Part shown: positions 9,145 to 19,102 of the stretch, in pieces
Position numbering within the stretch: position 1 is the first letter of the stretch
How the letters are laid out: every line of letters begins with the position of its first letter
Assembly (NCBI RefSeq): GCF_000621205.1
Contig: NZ_KK211229.1
Coordinates: 19,807 to 83,806, forward strand
Origin: Halotalea alkalilenta DSM 17697
Lineage (GTDB): Bacteria > Pseudomonadota > Gammaproteobacteria > Pseudomonadales > Halomonadaceae
DNA: 64,000 bases
Direction of reading: 5' to 3'
Made by a program: the position numbers and the translations under genes
Notes under the pieces: model-generated
What the model saw: the letters and a program-made list of their open reading frames with translations, nothing else
The model's database searches: none
Told to the model about the DNA's origin: nothing

Positions 9145-9157
9145 GGTTGAGTCAACC
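9145..9157. promoter_or_regulatory. GGTTGA-G-TCAACC palindrome in divergent promoter region
   Basis: A perfect 6+6 inverted repeat with a single central base lies in the 109 bp between the divergent AtuA-like and LysR genes. The position suits an operator for the LysR protein or another regulator. LysR sites are usually longer and less perfect, so the regulator is uncertain. Confidence 0.35.
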
Positions 9158-9213
9158 CCAGCGGACAAGCTGGATTATTTTATCCCCTCATCCAAACCGG
9201 TTATGGCACACAG

Positions 9214-10116
9214 ATGTTCGCGCAACGACAACTACTCGCCTTCGTCACCGCCGCCGAACTCGGTAGCTTCACCCGTGCGGCGGAGCGCATTCATCTCTCC
9301 CAGCCGGCGCTTTCCGCCTCGATCAGGAAATTGGAGGAGATCGTCGGGTTGGTGCTGTTTTCGCGCAATACGCGCAGCGTGACGCTGACCGCGGCCGGCG
9401 AACGTTTCCTGGTCCACGCCCGGCAAATCCTTGCCGAGATGGAACTGGCGATCAGCGAGGTCCGCAAGATGGCTCTGTCGGGAAGAGAGAGAATCACCAT
9501 CGCCGGCTTGCCATCGTTGGCTTCGTCGTTACTGCCGCGCTGCATCGCACGCATGCGCGAGGCACACCCCGAAATCGATCTCGAGCTGCGCGATGGGCTG
9601 GCCGGCAACCTCAGCGACTGGCTCGAGGCCGGAGAAGTCGGCCTCGCGCTCGGCGCACGTCCGCTGGATGAAACGAAAATCGAGTTCGAGCCGCTGTTCG
9701 ATGACCATCTGGTGTTGATCATCCCAAGCCATGGTCGTCCCACCACGCCGCCGCGCACCGCACCGCTGGCCGAGCAGACTCGGGGCCTGGCCTACGTCGC
9801 CATGCACGATATCACCAGCGTCCGGCCGCTGGCCGATCGCGCGCTGACCCGGGCCGGCATCGCCGTAGTGCCGAGATGGACGCTCTCGCACATGAGCAGC
9901 GCGATCGCCATGGTTCGCCAGGGGCTCGGTTTCACCCTGCTGCCGGCGTCGAGCGTCGATGTGTTCAACCTTGGTGATGACGTTTCGATTCGTAAGGTGG
10001 AAGACTGCGCGCGACCGCTCGGCGTGCTGTGGAAACGCCCACGCCCAAGCGGCGGTGCACTCACCGCCTTCGCCGCACTGCTGCGACGGGACATCGCCGC
10101 GCTGGCGCGGATCTAG
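9214..10116 (+). CDS. LysR-type transcriptional regulator
   Basis: A 300-residue LysR protein with the N-terminal helix-turn-helix at about residues 5-65 (LGSFTRAAERIHLSQPALSASIRKLEE) and an effector domain of the CynR/CbbR-like type. It is divergent from the AtuA-like/CitMHS unit with 109 bp between starts, so control of that unit is the simplest expectation. No clear Shine-Dalgarno precedes ATG 9214, but the start gives the standard LysR N-terminus. Its stop is only 1 bp from the end of the convergent thiolase gene, leaving no room for a separate terminator. Confidence 0.9.
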   Translation: MFAQRQLLAFVTAAELGSFTRAAERIHLSQPALSASIRKLEEIVGLVLFSRNTRSVTLTAAGERFLVHARQILAEMELAISEVRKMALSGRERITIAGLPSLASSLLPRCIARMREAHPEIDLELRDGLAGNLSDWLEAGEVGLALGARPLDETKIEFEPLFDDHLVLIIPSHGRPTTPPRTAPLAEQTRGLAYVAMHDITSVRPLADRALTRAGIAVVPRWTLSHMSSAIAMVRQGLGFTLLPASSVDVFNLGDDVSIRKVEDCARPLGVLWKRPRPSGGALTAFAALLRRDIAALARI

Positions 10117-10117
10117 C

Positions 10118-11296
<1,179 letters not shown>

Positions 11297-11307
11297 CTCT
11301 CGCTCCT

Positions 11308-11937
<630 letters not shown>

Positions 11938-11940
11938 GGT

Positions 11941-12639
11941 TCACTCCTCGCTCAATGTCAGTTTCTCGATGCGTTTCTCCGGTGCGGGGTGGAGCACCAG
12001 ACGCTTTACGAAAATACCCGGCAGGTGGATATCGTCGGGCTCGAGTTCGCCGTTCTCGACCACCTGCTCGACCTCGACGACGCACACCTTCGCCGCCATC
12101 GCGGCGAGCGGATTGAAGTTGCGCGCGGTCTTGTTGAAACGCAGGTTGCCGGCGCGATCGGCGACCTGCGCCTTGACCAGGGCGAGATCCGCCGGCAGCG
12201 AACGCTCGAGCACGTAGTGCTCGCCGTCGAACACCCGTACCTCCTTGCCCTCGGCGACCAGGGTGCCGTAGCCGGTCTTGGTGAAGAAGGCGGGGATACC
12301 CGCACCCGCCGCGCGCAGCTTCTCGGCCAAAGTGCCCTGGGGAGTGAACTCGAGCTCGAGCTCACCGGCGAGGTACTGACGCTCGAACTCCTTGTTCTCG
12401 CCGACGTAGGACGACACCATCTTGCGGATCTGGCGGCTTTCGAGCAGCAGGCCCAGGCCGAAGCCGTCGACGCCTGCGTTATTGCTGATCACGGTGAGAT
12501 CTCGCTTGCCGCTGTCGCGCAGCGCCATGATCAGCTGCTCGGGAATCCCGCACAGACCGAAGCCCCCGACCGCCAGCGTCTGGCCATCGGCGATCAGGTC
12601 TTCGAGCGCCGTTCGAGCGCTGGGATAGAGCTTGTCCAT
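11941..12639 (-). CDS. 3-oxoacid CoA-transferase subunit A
   Basis: A 232-residue alpha subunit of a family I CoA-transferase (ScoA/AtoD type). The CoA-binding glycine-rich element [10 protein letters not shown] is at about residues 25-34, and the alpha-subunit stretch '[13 protein letters not shown]' follows in the first third. GAGAGG upstream of the ATG serves as the ribosome site. It lies 57 bp after atoE and 3 bp before the beta subunit. Together they convert acetoacetate to acetoacetyl-CoA for the downstream thiolase. Confidence 0.9.
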   Translation of the reverse strand: MDKLYPSARTALEDLIADGQTLAVGGFGLCGIPEQLIMALRDSGKRDLTVISNNAGVDGFGLGLLLESRQIRKMVSSYVGENKEFERQYLAGELELEFTPQGTLAEKLRAAGAGIPAFFTKTGYGTLVAEGKEVRVFDGEHYVLERSLPADLALVKAQVADRAGNLRFNKTARNFNPLAAMAAKVCVVEVEQVVENGELEPDDIHLPGIFVKRLVLHPAPEKRIEKLTLSEE

Positions 12640-12696
12640 TGGCTTGCCTCTCGTGTGAAGAGCGCCTCACCGGCATCGCCAGCGGGCCTCGATGGG

Positions 12697-14004
12697 TCAA
12701 AGGAAAGTGAGACCGAGCGAGATGATCACGCCGGTGACGAACAGCTGGACCAGGCAGAACCCCATGATGTCCTTCGCCCGCAGCCCGGCGATCGCCAGGA
12801 CCGGCAAGGCCCAGAAGGGTTGCAGCAGGTTGGTCCAGACGTCTCCCCAGGCCACCGCCATGGCGATCCGGGCGAGATCCGCGCCCAGCGCCTCGACCGC
12901 CGGCAGCATCACCGGTGCCTGCACCACCCACTGCCCGCCTCCGGAGGGTACGAACAGGTTGATGATCCCGGCACTGATGAAGGTCCAGAACGGCAGGGTC
13001 TCGGCGGTGGAGATACCGATGAACAGCTGGGCCAGGGTCTCGGCCAGCCCGGAATGGGAAATGATGCCCATGATCCCGGCATAGAACGGGAACTGGATGA
13101 CGATCCCCGCGCCTCCCTTGATCGCTTCGTTGAGACTCACCAGCAATCGTCTTGGAGTGCGATGGAGAAGAATCGCCAGCGAAAGGAACAGGAAAATCAC
13201 CAGGTTCAGGTTGAGCCCGCGGCCGGAGAGCAGCTGGTCGCCGATGTAGACCAGGCCGGCCAAGCCGGCCAGGGTCGATAACCAGACGCTGTTCTCGAGC
13301 CGATCGGCAGGGCTATGGCTGGCGTCGCTGGGCGCGGGATCGTCCTTGAGCAGCGCTGGGTCGACGTAGACGCTGTGCCGGGCGTCGGGCAGCATCAGCC
13401 GGTTGACCAGCGGGATGACGATCAGCATCGCCAGCAGCAAGGCAAGGTTGAAGAACGCGAACAGCGTATCGCTAGTCGAAACCAGCCCCATCTGCTCCTC
13501 GGCGAAATGGCCGGGCGTGGCGATGGTCAGCGGAATCGAACCGGACAGGCCTCCGTGCCAGGCCACGAACCCGGTATAGGCACTGGCGACCAGCAGCCGG
13601 TAATCCACCCGGACCTGGCGCGCCAATTCCTTGGCGAACAGCGCGCCGACCACCAGGCCGAAGCCCCAATTGAGCCAGCTGGCCAGGAAGGAGACGAAGC
13701 TCACCCACAGGATCGCGCTTCCCGGCGTAGTGGCCAGCCCGGCAAGCCGCCTCAGCAGCCGCTTCACCGGTGGGCTCTGGGCCAGCATGAAGCCTGAGAT
13801 CAGCACCAGCAGCATCTGCATGGCGAAGCCCAGCAGCCCCCAGAAACCGTCGCCCCAGTAGCGCACCACGGTGAGCGGAGATCGCCCCTCGATGACCACC
13901 GCGCAGACGAAAGCGATCAGCGAGAGAATCAGCACGAAGACGTAGGAATCCGGCAGGTAGCGTTCGACCAGCCGCACGGAGAACTGGGTCAGCCCCTTGA
14001 ACAT
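12697..14004 (-). CDS. atoE: Short-chain fatty-acid transporter, AtoE family
   Basis: A 435-residue inner-membrane protein with about ten to twelve hydrophobic segments. It matches the AtoE/TIGR00366 family: 'RYLPDSYVFVLILSLIAF' near the N-terminus, 'SWLNWGFGLVVGALFAKE' in the middle, and 'FVPSGGGQWVVQAPVM' late in the protein. ATG 14004 is chosen because AGGAGA lies just upstream and the MFKGL start fits the family; a much longer in-frame extension upstream has no such support. The family takes up short-chain acids such as butyrate or acetoacetate, which fits the CoA-transferase and thiolase downstream. It is the second transporter in this operon after gntP. Confidence 0.88.
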   Translation of the reverse strand: MFKGLTQFSVRLVERYLPDSYVFVLILSLIAFVCAVVIEGRSPLTVVRYWGDGFWGLLGFAMQMLLVLISGFMLAQSPPVKRLLRRLAGLATTPGSAILWVSFVSFLASWLNWGFGLVVGALFAKELARQVRVDYRLLVASAYTGFVAWHGGLSGSIPLTIATPGHFAEEQMGLVSTSDTLFAFFNLALLLAMLIVIPLVNRLMLPDARHSVYVDPALLKDDPAPSDASHSPADRLENSVWLSTLAGLAGLVYIGDQLLSGRGLNLNLVIFLFLSLAILLHRTPRRLLVSLNEAIKGGAGIVIQFPFYAGIMGIISHSGLAETLAQLFIGISTAETLPFWTFISAGIINLFVPSGGGQWVVQAPVMLPAVEALGADLARIAMAVAWGDVWTNLLQPFWALPVLAIAGLRAKDIMGFCLVQLFVTGVIISLGLTFL

Positions 14005-14071
14005 AGCGGTCTCCTCTTCACCACCGGGAAAACACGGCGTGCCATCCGCGAGGCACGCTGTCGCACGCCCC

Positions 14072-14833
14072 TCATTGCGCCAGCCATCCACCGTCCATGT
14101 TCCACGCCGCGCCCCGGACCTGATCGGCGGCCGGCGAACAGAGGAACAGCGCCAGTTCGCCGAGCTGCGCCGGGGTGACGAACTCGAGCGAAGGCTGCTT
14201 CTCGCCGAGCAGCGCCTCACGCGCACCGCTGAGATCGCCATCGACGGCGCGCGCCTCGATCTGCCGCTCGACCAGCGGGGTCAGCACCCAGCCCGGGCAG
14301 ATCGCGTTGCAGGTGACCGGGGTGAGCGCGGTCTCCAGCGCGACCGCCTTGGTCAATCCGACCATCCCGTGCTTGGCCGCGACGTAGGCGGATTTCCCCG
14401 CCGAACCGGCCAGCCCGTGGGTCGAGGCGAGGTTGATGATCCGGCCCCAACCACGCCGTTTCATTCCCGGCAGCACCAGGCGCATGGTGTGAAACGCAGC
14501 CGACAGGTTGATCGCGATAATCGCGTCCCAGCGTTCGGGAGGAAATTCGTCGATCGGCGCGACGTGCTGGATACCAGCGTTGTTGACCAGCACGTCCACT
14601 CCGCCGAACTCGCTCTCGGCATACTCGAGCAGCGCCTCGATACGAGCAGGATCGGCGAGATCCGCATCGTGGTAGCCGGCCCGCACACCGTAGCGCTCGA
14701 TCCGCTCGCGCGCTGCTTCGACCTCGCCGAAACCATTGAGGATCACCTCGCATCCCGCGCGGGCCAGGGCCTCGGCGATGCCGAGGCCGATCCCGCTGGT
14801 GGACCCGGTGACCAATGCGATCTTGCCTTTCAT
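14072..14833 (-). CDS. bdhA: 3-hydroxybutyrate dehydrogenase
   Basis: A 253-residue short-chain dehydrogenase oxidising D-3-hydroxybutyrate to acetoacetate with NAD. The cofactor motif TGSTSGIG is at 9-16 and NNAG at 84-87. The catalytic residues are S137, Y150 and K154 in the STHGLAGS / SAYVAAKHG context typical of bacterial 3-hydroxybutyrate dehydrogenases. ATG 14833 gives the usual MKGKIALVTG start and has a GGGAGA upstream. Within the operon it links gntP import to the acetoacetate-activating enzymes downstream. Confidence 0.9.
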   Translation of the reverse strand: MKGKIALVTGSTSGIGLGIAEALARAGCEVILNGFGEVEAARERIERYGVRAGYHDADLADPARIEALLEYAESEFGGVDVLVNNAGIQHVAPIDEFPPERWDAIIAINLSAAFHTMRLVLPGMKRRGWGRIINLASTHGLAGSAGKSAYVAAKHGMVGLTKAVALETALTPVTCNAICPGWVLTPLVERQIEARAVDGDLSGAREALLGEKQPSLEFVTPAQLGELALFLCSPAADQVRGAAWNMDGGWLAQ

Positions 14834-14910
14834 CCATGTTCTCCCGTGGATCGGTTGACTGGGCTGAACCAGAGTCGAACGATCGGGTATTGAGTCGATC
14901 GCCACGGGCA

Positions 14911-16302
14911 TCAGACGATGCCCGTGAGGTAATAAACGCCGATCACCAGCAGCGAGGCGGCGGTGGCGATCAGGGTGATCTTGAACACCCCGCCGTAGGC
15001 TTCGCGATGCGTAAGCCCGGTGACCGCCAGCAGGGTGATCACCGCGCCGTTGTGCGGCAGGGTATCCATCCCGCCGCTCGCCATCGCAGCGACCCGGTGC
15101 AGCACTTCGAGCGGGATACCGGCGGCATTGGCGGCGTCGATGAAGCTATCGGACATCGCCGCCAGGGCGATGCTCATGCCACCGGAGGCGGAGCCGGTGA
15201 TCCCCGCCAGCAGATTGATGCTGACCGCTGAATTGAGCAGCGGATCAGGCACCGCTTGCAGTGCCGAGGCGAACAGCACGAAACCAGGCAGCGCCGCGAT
15301 CACCGCGCCGAAGCCATACTCGGAGGCAGTGTTCATCACCGCCAGCAAAGCACCGCCCACTGCGGTGGTGCTGCCCTCGGCAAGCCGCCGGCGAACCCGG
15401 GTGAAGGCACAGACCAGCACGAACAGGATGCCGGCAAGCAGCGCTCCCTGGACCGCCCACAGCGCAGTGAGGTTGGAGATATCGAGTTCGACGGGTGTCG
15501 CGAGCCCGGGCAGGTCGATCACCGTGACAGGATCGAACCAGCGCGGTACCCAGTGGGTGAACAGCAGGTTGAGCACGCCCACCAGCACCAGCGGAGCGAG
15601 TGCCAGCAGCGGGTGCGGCAACGCAACGTCGTCAGGGGTTTCCGGCTCGTTGCGCAACCGCTCGCCATAGCCTTCACCCGCGGCGAGGGCGCGATGCTTG
15701 GCCCGCTCGAGATAAACCAGGCCGCCGCCGACGATGATCAGCGCACCGATCAGCCCGAGCCAAGGCGCTGCCCAGGAGGTAGTGCCGAAGAAAGTGGTCG
15801 GAATGATGTTCTGGATCTGCGGCGTGCCAGGCAGCGCCGTCATGGTGAAGGTGAAGGCGCCGAGCGCGATGGTGGCGGGAATCAGCCGCTTGGGAATACC
15901 GCTCTGGCGGAACATCTCGGCGGCGAAGGGATAGACCGCGAACACCACCACGAACAGCGACACCCCGCCGTAGGTCAACAGCGCACAGACCAGCACGATC
16001 ACTGGGATCGCCCGCCGGCGGCCGAGCAAACCGATCGCGGCGGCGACGATCGAGCGCGAGTAGCCAGATAGTTCGACCAGCTTGCCGAACACTGCACCGA
16101 GCAGGAAGACCGGAAAGTAAAGCCGGACGAAGTCGACCATCCTCGGCAGGAATATCCCGGAGAACACCGGCGCCACCGCGGCGGGGTCAGTGAGCAGCAC
16201 GGCGAACAGTGCCGCGATCGGCGCGAACAGGATCACGCTGTAGCCGCGATAGGCGGCGATCATCAGGATCGCGAGCGAGGCGAGCGCGATAAGGATGGAC
16301 AT
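14911..16302 (-). CDS. GntP-family permease
   Basis: A 463-residue integral membrane protein with about twelve or more hydrophobic segments. GntP-family marks include 'AYRGYSVILFAPIAALFAVL', 'VFLLGAVFGKL', 'ALPGTPQIQNIIP' and the late 'GMDTLPHNGAVITLL'. The family carries gluconate and other hydroxy-acids; next to bdhA, 3-hydroxybutyrate is the likely substrate (inference). ATG 16302 is preceded by AGGAG. It is first in the six-gene operon, and a -24/-12 promoter ends about 40 bp upstream. Confidence 0.88.
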   Translation of the reverse strand: MSILIALASLAILMIAAYRGYSVILFAPIAALFAVLLTDPAAVAPVFSGIFLPRMVDFVRLYFPVFLLGAVFGKLVELSGYSRSIVAAAIGLLGRRRAIPVIVLVCALLTYGGVSLFVVVFAVYPFAAEMFRQSGIPKRLIPATIALGAFTFTMTALPGTPQIQNIIPTTFFGTTSWAAPWLGLIGALIIVGGGLVYLERAKHRALAAGEGYGERLRNEPETPDDVALPHPLLALAPLVLVGVLNLLFTHWVPRWFDPVTVIDLPGLATPVELDISNLTALWAVQGALLAGILFVLVCAFTRVRRRLAEGSTTAVGGALLAVMNTASEYGFGAVIAALPGFVLFASALQAVPDPLLNSAVSINLLAGITGSASGGMSIALAAMSDSFIDAANAAGIPLEVLHRVAAMASGGMDTLPHNGAVITLLAVTGLTHREAYGGVFKITLIATAASLLVIGVYYLTGIV

Positions 16303-16341
16303 GGCGACTCCTAGCGGATGAGACGGCTCTCCCACCTGCTT

Positions 16342-16357
16342 AGCGATAACCATGCCA
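16342..16357 (-). promoter_or_regulatory. Sigma-54 (-24/-12) promoter of the gntP-bdhA-atoE-scoAB-thiolase operon
   Basis: Read on the minus strand the site is TGGCATGGTTATCGCT, matching TGGCACG-N4-TTGCW at 10 of 12 defined positions with GG and GC at the exact required spacing. The expected start point near 16331 gives a leader of about 30 nt containing the gntP AGGAG site. An adjacent gene encodes a sigma-54 activator. Confidence 0.75.
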
Positions 16358-16420
16358 ACCAGCAATCAATTGATTTTAAAGGTGAATTTTTGGGGTTCGA
16401 AAAACCACAGGAGGAAATTA

Positions 16421-16507
16421 TCGTCTCGTGGACGAAATCGCCATCGTTGCCTGACCTAAGTCTCGAAGTGCCGTCTCCACATAGAGACAGCGTCCATTTT
16501 TCGAGAC
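16421..16507. promoter_or_regulatory. Putative upstream activator sites for the sigma-54 activator
   Basis: Three dyads lie 65-150 bp upstream of the -24/-12 promoter. TCGTC-N5-GACGA is at 16421-16435. GTCTC-N6-GAGAC is at 16473-16488. Outer arms GTCTCGAA and TTCGAGAC at 16460-16467 and 16500-16507 enclose the second. The repeated GTCTC/GAGAC half-site and the distance fit enhancer sites. Confidence 0.55.
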
Positions 16508-16535
16508 GCCCGAAGCTGTGTTGAGGATTCGGCTC

Positions 16536-17960
16536 TCAACCCGGCGATTCTCCCCGCAGGATTTTCTTGTACAGGGTCGAACGCCCGATACCGAGGCGCC
16601 GCGCGGCCTGCTCGACTCGCCCGTCGCACTGGTTCAGCGCCTCCTTGATGTGATCGCGCTCGAAACGCTCGCGCGCCACCGCAAGCGGCTCGACCGCGAT
16701 CCGCCGCGCGTGCATCCGGGCCGGCTGCGTTGACTTGGCGACCCGCTGGCCCATCGCCTCCGCCACCGCCCGGTAGTCGAGCACGGCGGCGTCGCTCAGC
16801 AGCACCGCGCGCTCGAGGATGTTGCCAAGTTCACGCACGTTGCCGGGCCAGCGGTGGGCAGCGAGACACGCAAGCGCGCCCTGGTCGATCTCGACCGCTG
16901 GGGCTCCCTCCTGCTGCAGACGCTCGAGAATCGACTCGCACAGCGCGGGCAAATCCTCGAGCCGTTCGCGCAGCGGCGGCAGAGTGATCGGCAGCACGTT
17001 GAGCCGGTAGTAGAGGTCGGCACGGAATTCGCCATTGGCCACCGCCGCTTCGAGATCCCGGGAGGTCGCCGCGATGATCCTGATGTCGCAACGGATCACC
17101 TGGTTGGAACCGAGCGGTTCGAACTCCTTCTCCTGCAATACCCTCAGCAGCTTGGCCTGGAGCTCGAGCGGCATGTCGCCGATCTCATCGAGAAACAGCG
17201 TGCCGCCCTCGGCGAGCTTGAGCTTGCCGCAGCGCCCTTTGCGCTCGGCACCGGTATAGGCACCGGCCACCGCACCGAAGAACTCGGCCTCGAGCAGCGA
17301 AGCGGGTATCGCCGCGGCGTTGACGCTGACGAAGGGACCGCCGGCGCGGCTGGAAGCGCCATGAATGGCATGCGCCAGCAGCTCCTTACCGGTACCGGTC
17401 TCGCCGAGCAAAAGCACCGCCGCCTCGACGCCGGCAGCGCGGCGGGCGCGCCGCTTGACCTCGAGACTGGCAGGACCGTTGCCGACGTAGTGGGAGAAGC
17501 CGTACTTCGCTCGGCGTGCATGCTCGAGCGAGCGCCGCGCACTATCCAGCGCGTTCTGCATCCGTGAAAAGCGGGTCACCAGCGGAGCCAATCCGTTTAG
17601 CTCGTCGAGCAGTGCGAAGCCGATCGCACCGATCACCTCGCCACCGTCGCCGTGGATCGGCAAGCGCATCACCACCATGGGGCCCTGAGGGGTGTCGAGC
17701 AGATCGAGCAGGATCGGCTCGCCGCTATTGACCACGCGGCGCAAAAGGCTCCCGGGGATCACCTCCTCGCATACCCGGCCGATCGCCTGTTCGCCGCTGT
17801 CCAGTCCGAAACGCTTGGCGTAGCGCTCATTCATCCACACGATGCGCAGGTTGCGATCGACGATCACCGTGCCCTCACTGTTCGCCTCGATGGTATCGAA
17901 CAGACTCTGGATCGCCCGCCCGCGGACCCGCAGGTAGTCATTGAGATCCTGTCGCCTCAT
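16536..17960 (-). CDS. Sigma-54-dependent activator, PAS-AAA+-Fis type
   Basis: A 474-residue enhancer-binding protein. A PAS-like sensor covers about residues 15-120 (NSEGTVIVDRNLRIVWMNERY). The AAA+ core follows with Walker A GETGTGKE, the sigma-54 contact motif as GAYTGA (F to Y variant of GAFTGA), Walker B GGTLFLDEIGD, and RWPGNVREL. A Fis-type helix-turn-helix closes the protein (EQAARRLGIGRSTLYKKI). There is no receiver domain, so it is probably switched by a small ligand at the PAS domain. Its ATG overlaps the stop of the upstream dehydrogenase gene (ATGA). It likely drives the adjacent 3-hydroxybutyrate operon. Confidence 0.9.
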   Translation of the reverse strand: MRRQDLNDYLRVRGRAIQSLFDTIEANSEGTVIVDRNLRIVWMNERYAKRFGLDSGEQAIGRVCEEVIPGSLLRRVVNSGEPILLDLLDTPQGPMVVMRLPIHGDGGEVIGAIGFALLDELNGLAPLVTRFSRMQNALDSARRSLEHARRAKYGFSHYVGNGPASLEVKRRARRAAGVEAAVLLLGETGTGKELLAHAIHGASSRAGGPFVSVNAAAIPASLLEAEFFGAVAGAYTGAERKGRCGKLKLAEGGTLFLDEIGDMPLELQAKLLRVLQEKEFEPLGSNQVIRCDIRIIAATSRDLEAAVANGEFRADLYYRLNVLPITLPPLRERLEDLPALCESILERLQQEGAPAVEIDQGALACLAAHRWPGNVRELGNILERAVLLSDAAVLDYRAVAEAMGQRVAKSTQPARMHARRIAVEPLAVARERFERDHIKEALNQCDGRVEQAARRLGIGRSTLYKKILRGESPG

Positions 17961-18919
17961 CTCCGCTCGCCCTCCTCCGTGCGCTCCTTCATCCCCGATG
18001 CCACCCCATCTCGCGCCAGCGCCGCCTGGCGCGCGCGGGTCAAGGCATCACGTCGATGCTGATCCCAGCGATAGAAACCCTGGCCCAGGCGCGCACCGAG
18101 TTCGCCTCGTTCGACCCTGGCTTCGAGCAGAGTCAGCGCGGCCTGGTCGCAGGCCAGGCAGGGCATCAAGTGGCGGGAGATATCGAGGAAGGTGTCGAGC
18201 CCGCCCTGGTCGGCGGCCTCGAACGGCCCGAGCATGGCATAGCGTCGTCCGAGCGATGACTTCATCACCTGGTCGACCTGCTCCGGGCTGGCTGCGCCCG
18301 CAGCGACGATCGCCAGCGCCTCGCGCAGCACCGCGAACTGCAATCGATTGCCGACGAATCCGGGAATCGCCTTGCTCAATGCCACGGGTTCGAGCCCGGC
18401 CCCGGCGAGCAGCCGCTCGACATCAGCCAGGTACTCGCGACGCGTCGCTTCACCCGGCACCAGCTCGACCAGGGTGATGAAGTGAGGAGGATTCCAGAAG
18501 TGGGCGATCAGCAGCCGCTCGGGGTGGCGCATTCCTTCGGCCAGCGACTCGGGAGTGAAACCGCTGGTGTTGCTGGCGATCACCGCATCGTCGGCAAGGA
18601 TCTCCTCGAGCCGTCGATAGAGCGCATGCTTGAGCGCCAAGCGCTCGGGGATCGCCTCGATCACCAAGCCGACCGGCGCCAGCGGCTCGAGCTCAGCGAC
18701 GGTTTCGATCCTTGCCAAAACGCAGGTGCGCTCCTCGTCCACCAGCCGCCCGGCGGCGGCGAGTTCGTCGAGGATCTCCCCGGCGCGCGCGGCGACCCGC
18801 TCGCGCGAGGGCGCGTCGTTCTCGACCAGAATCACTGCATGGCCATGGCGAGCCAACTGCACCGCGATACCCACCCCCATCAGTCCCGCGCCCACCACAC
18901 CGATCGCACGCTCGTCCAC
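17957..18919 (-). CDS. 3-hydroxyacyl-CoA dehydrogenase
   Basis: A 320-residue NAD-dependent enzyme of the 3-hydroxyacyl-CoA dehydrogenase family. The Rossmann motif GAGLMGVGIA is at about 10-19. 'IASNTSGFTPESLAEG' and 'AHFWNPPHFITLVELVPG' carry the catalytic region, and the C-terminal dimerisation domain ends in 'LGQGFYRWD'. The start is GTG 18919 with AGAGG upstream. The gene overlaps the activator gene by 4 bp, so both are made together. In context it may act on 3-hydroxybutyryl-CoA. Related enzymes act on L-carnitine or other hydroxy acids, so the exact substrate is not fixed. Confidence 0.85.
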   Translation of the reverse strand: MDERAIGVVGAGLMGVGIAVQLARHGHAVILVENDAPSRERVAARAGEILDELAAAGRLVDEERTCVLARIETVAELEPLAPVGLVIEAIPERLALKHALYRRLEEILADDAVIASNTSGFTPESLAEGMRHPERLLIAHFWNPPHFITLVELVPGEATRREYLADVERLLAGAGLEPVALSKAIPGFVGNRLQFAVLREALAIVAAGAASPEQVDQVMKSSLGRRYAMLGPFEAADQGGLDTFLDISRHLMPCLACDQAALTLLEARVERGELGARLGQGFYRWDQHRRDALTRARQAALARDGVASGMKERTEEGERR

Positions 18920-19071
18920 GCAGGCCTCTCCTCAATGTCTGCGGCGTCTCGATTGCGCCGTTCAGCCAGCGAGCTTTGCACTGCGGTGAGTGTCTCAAGA
19001 AGTAGACCTTGGTCGTTCGGACCAGCGGGAAGGGGGGCAGACGACGCCTCGACAGGGTGAACACCAAGGAG

Positions 19072-19099
19072 TTGCCCCCGCCCAGCAGGGCGGGGGCAA
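19072..19099 (-). terminator. Strong GC hairpin after the SulP gene
   Basis: TTGCCCCCGCCC and GGGCGGGGGCAA form a perfect 12-bp stem with a 4-nt loop, beginning 4 bp past the SulP stop on the minus strand. There is no U-tract, so it may stabilise the mRNA end rather than terminate alone. The remaining stretch from 19100 to the SulP stop and from 18920 to 19071 shows no gene. Confidence 0.65.
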
Positions 19100-19102
19100 G
19101 GT

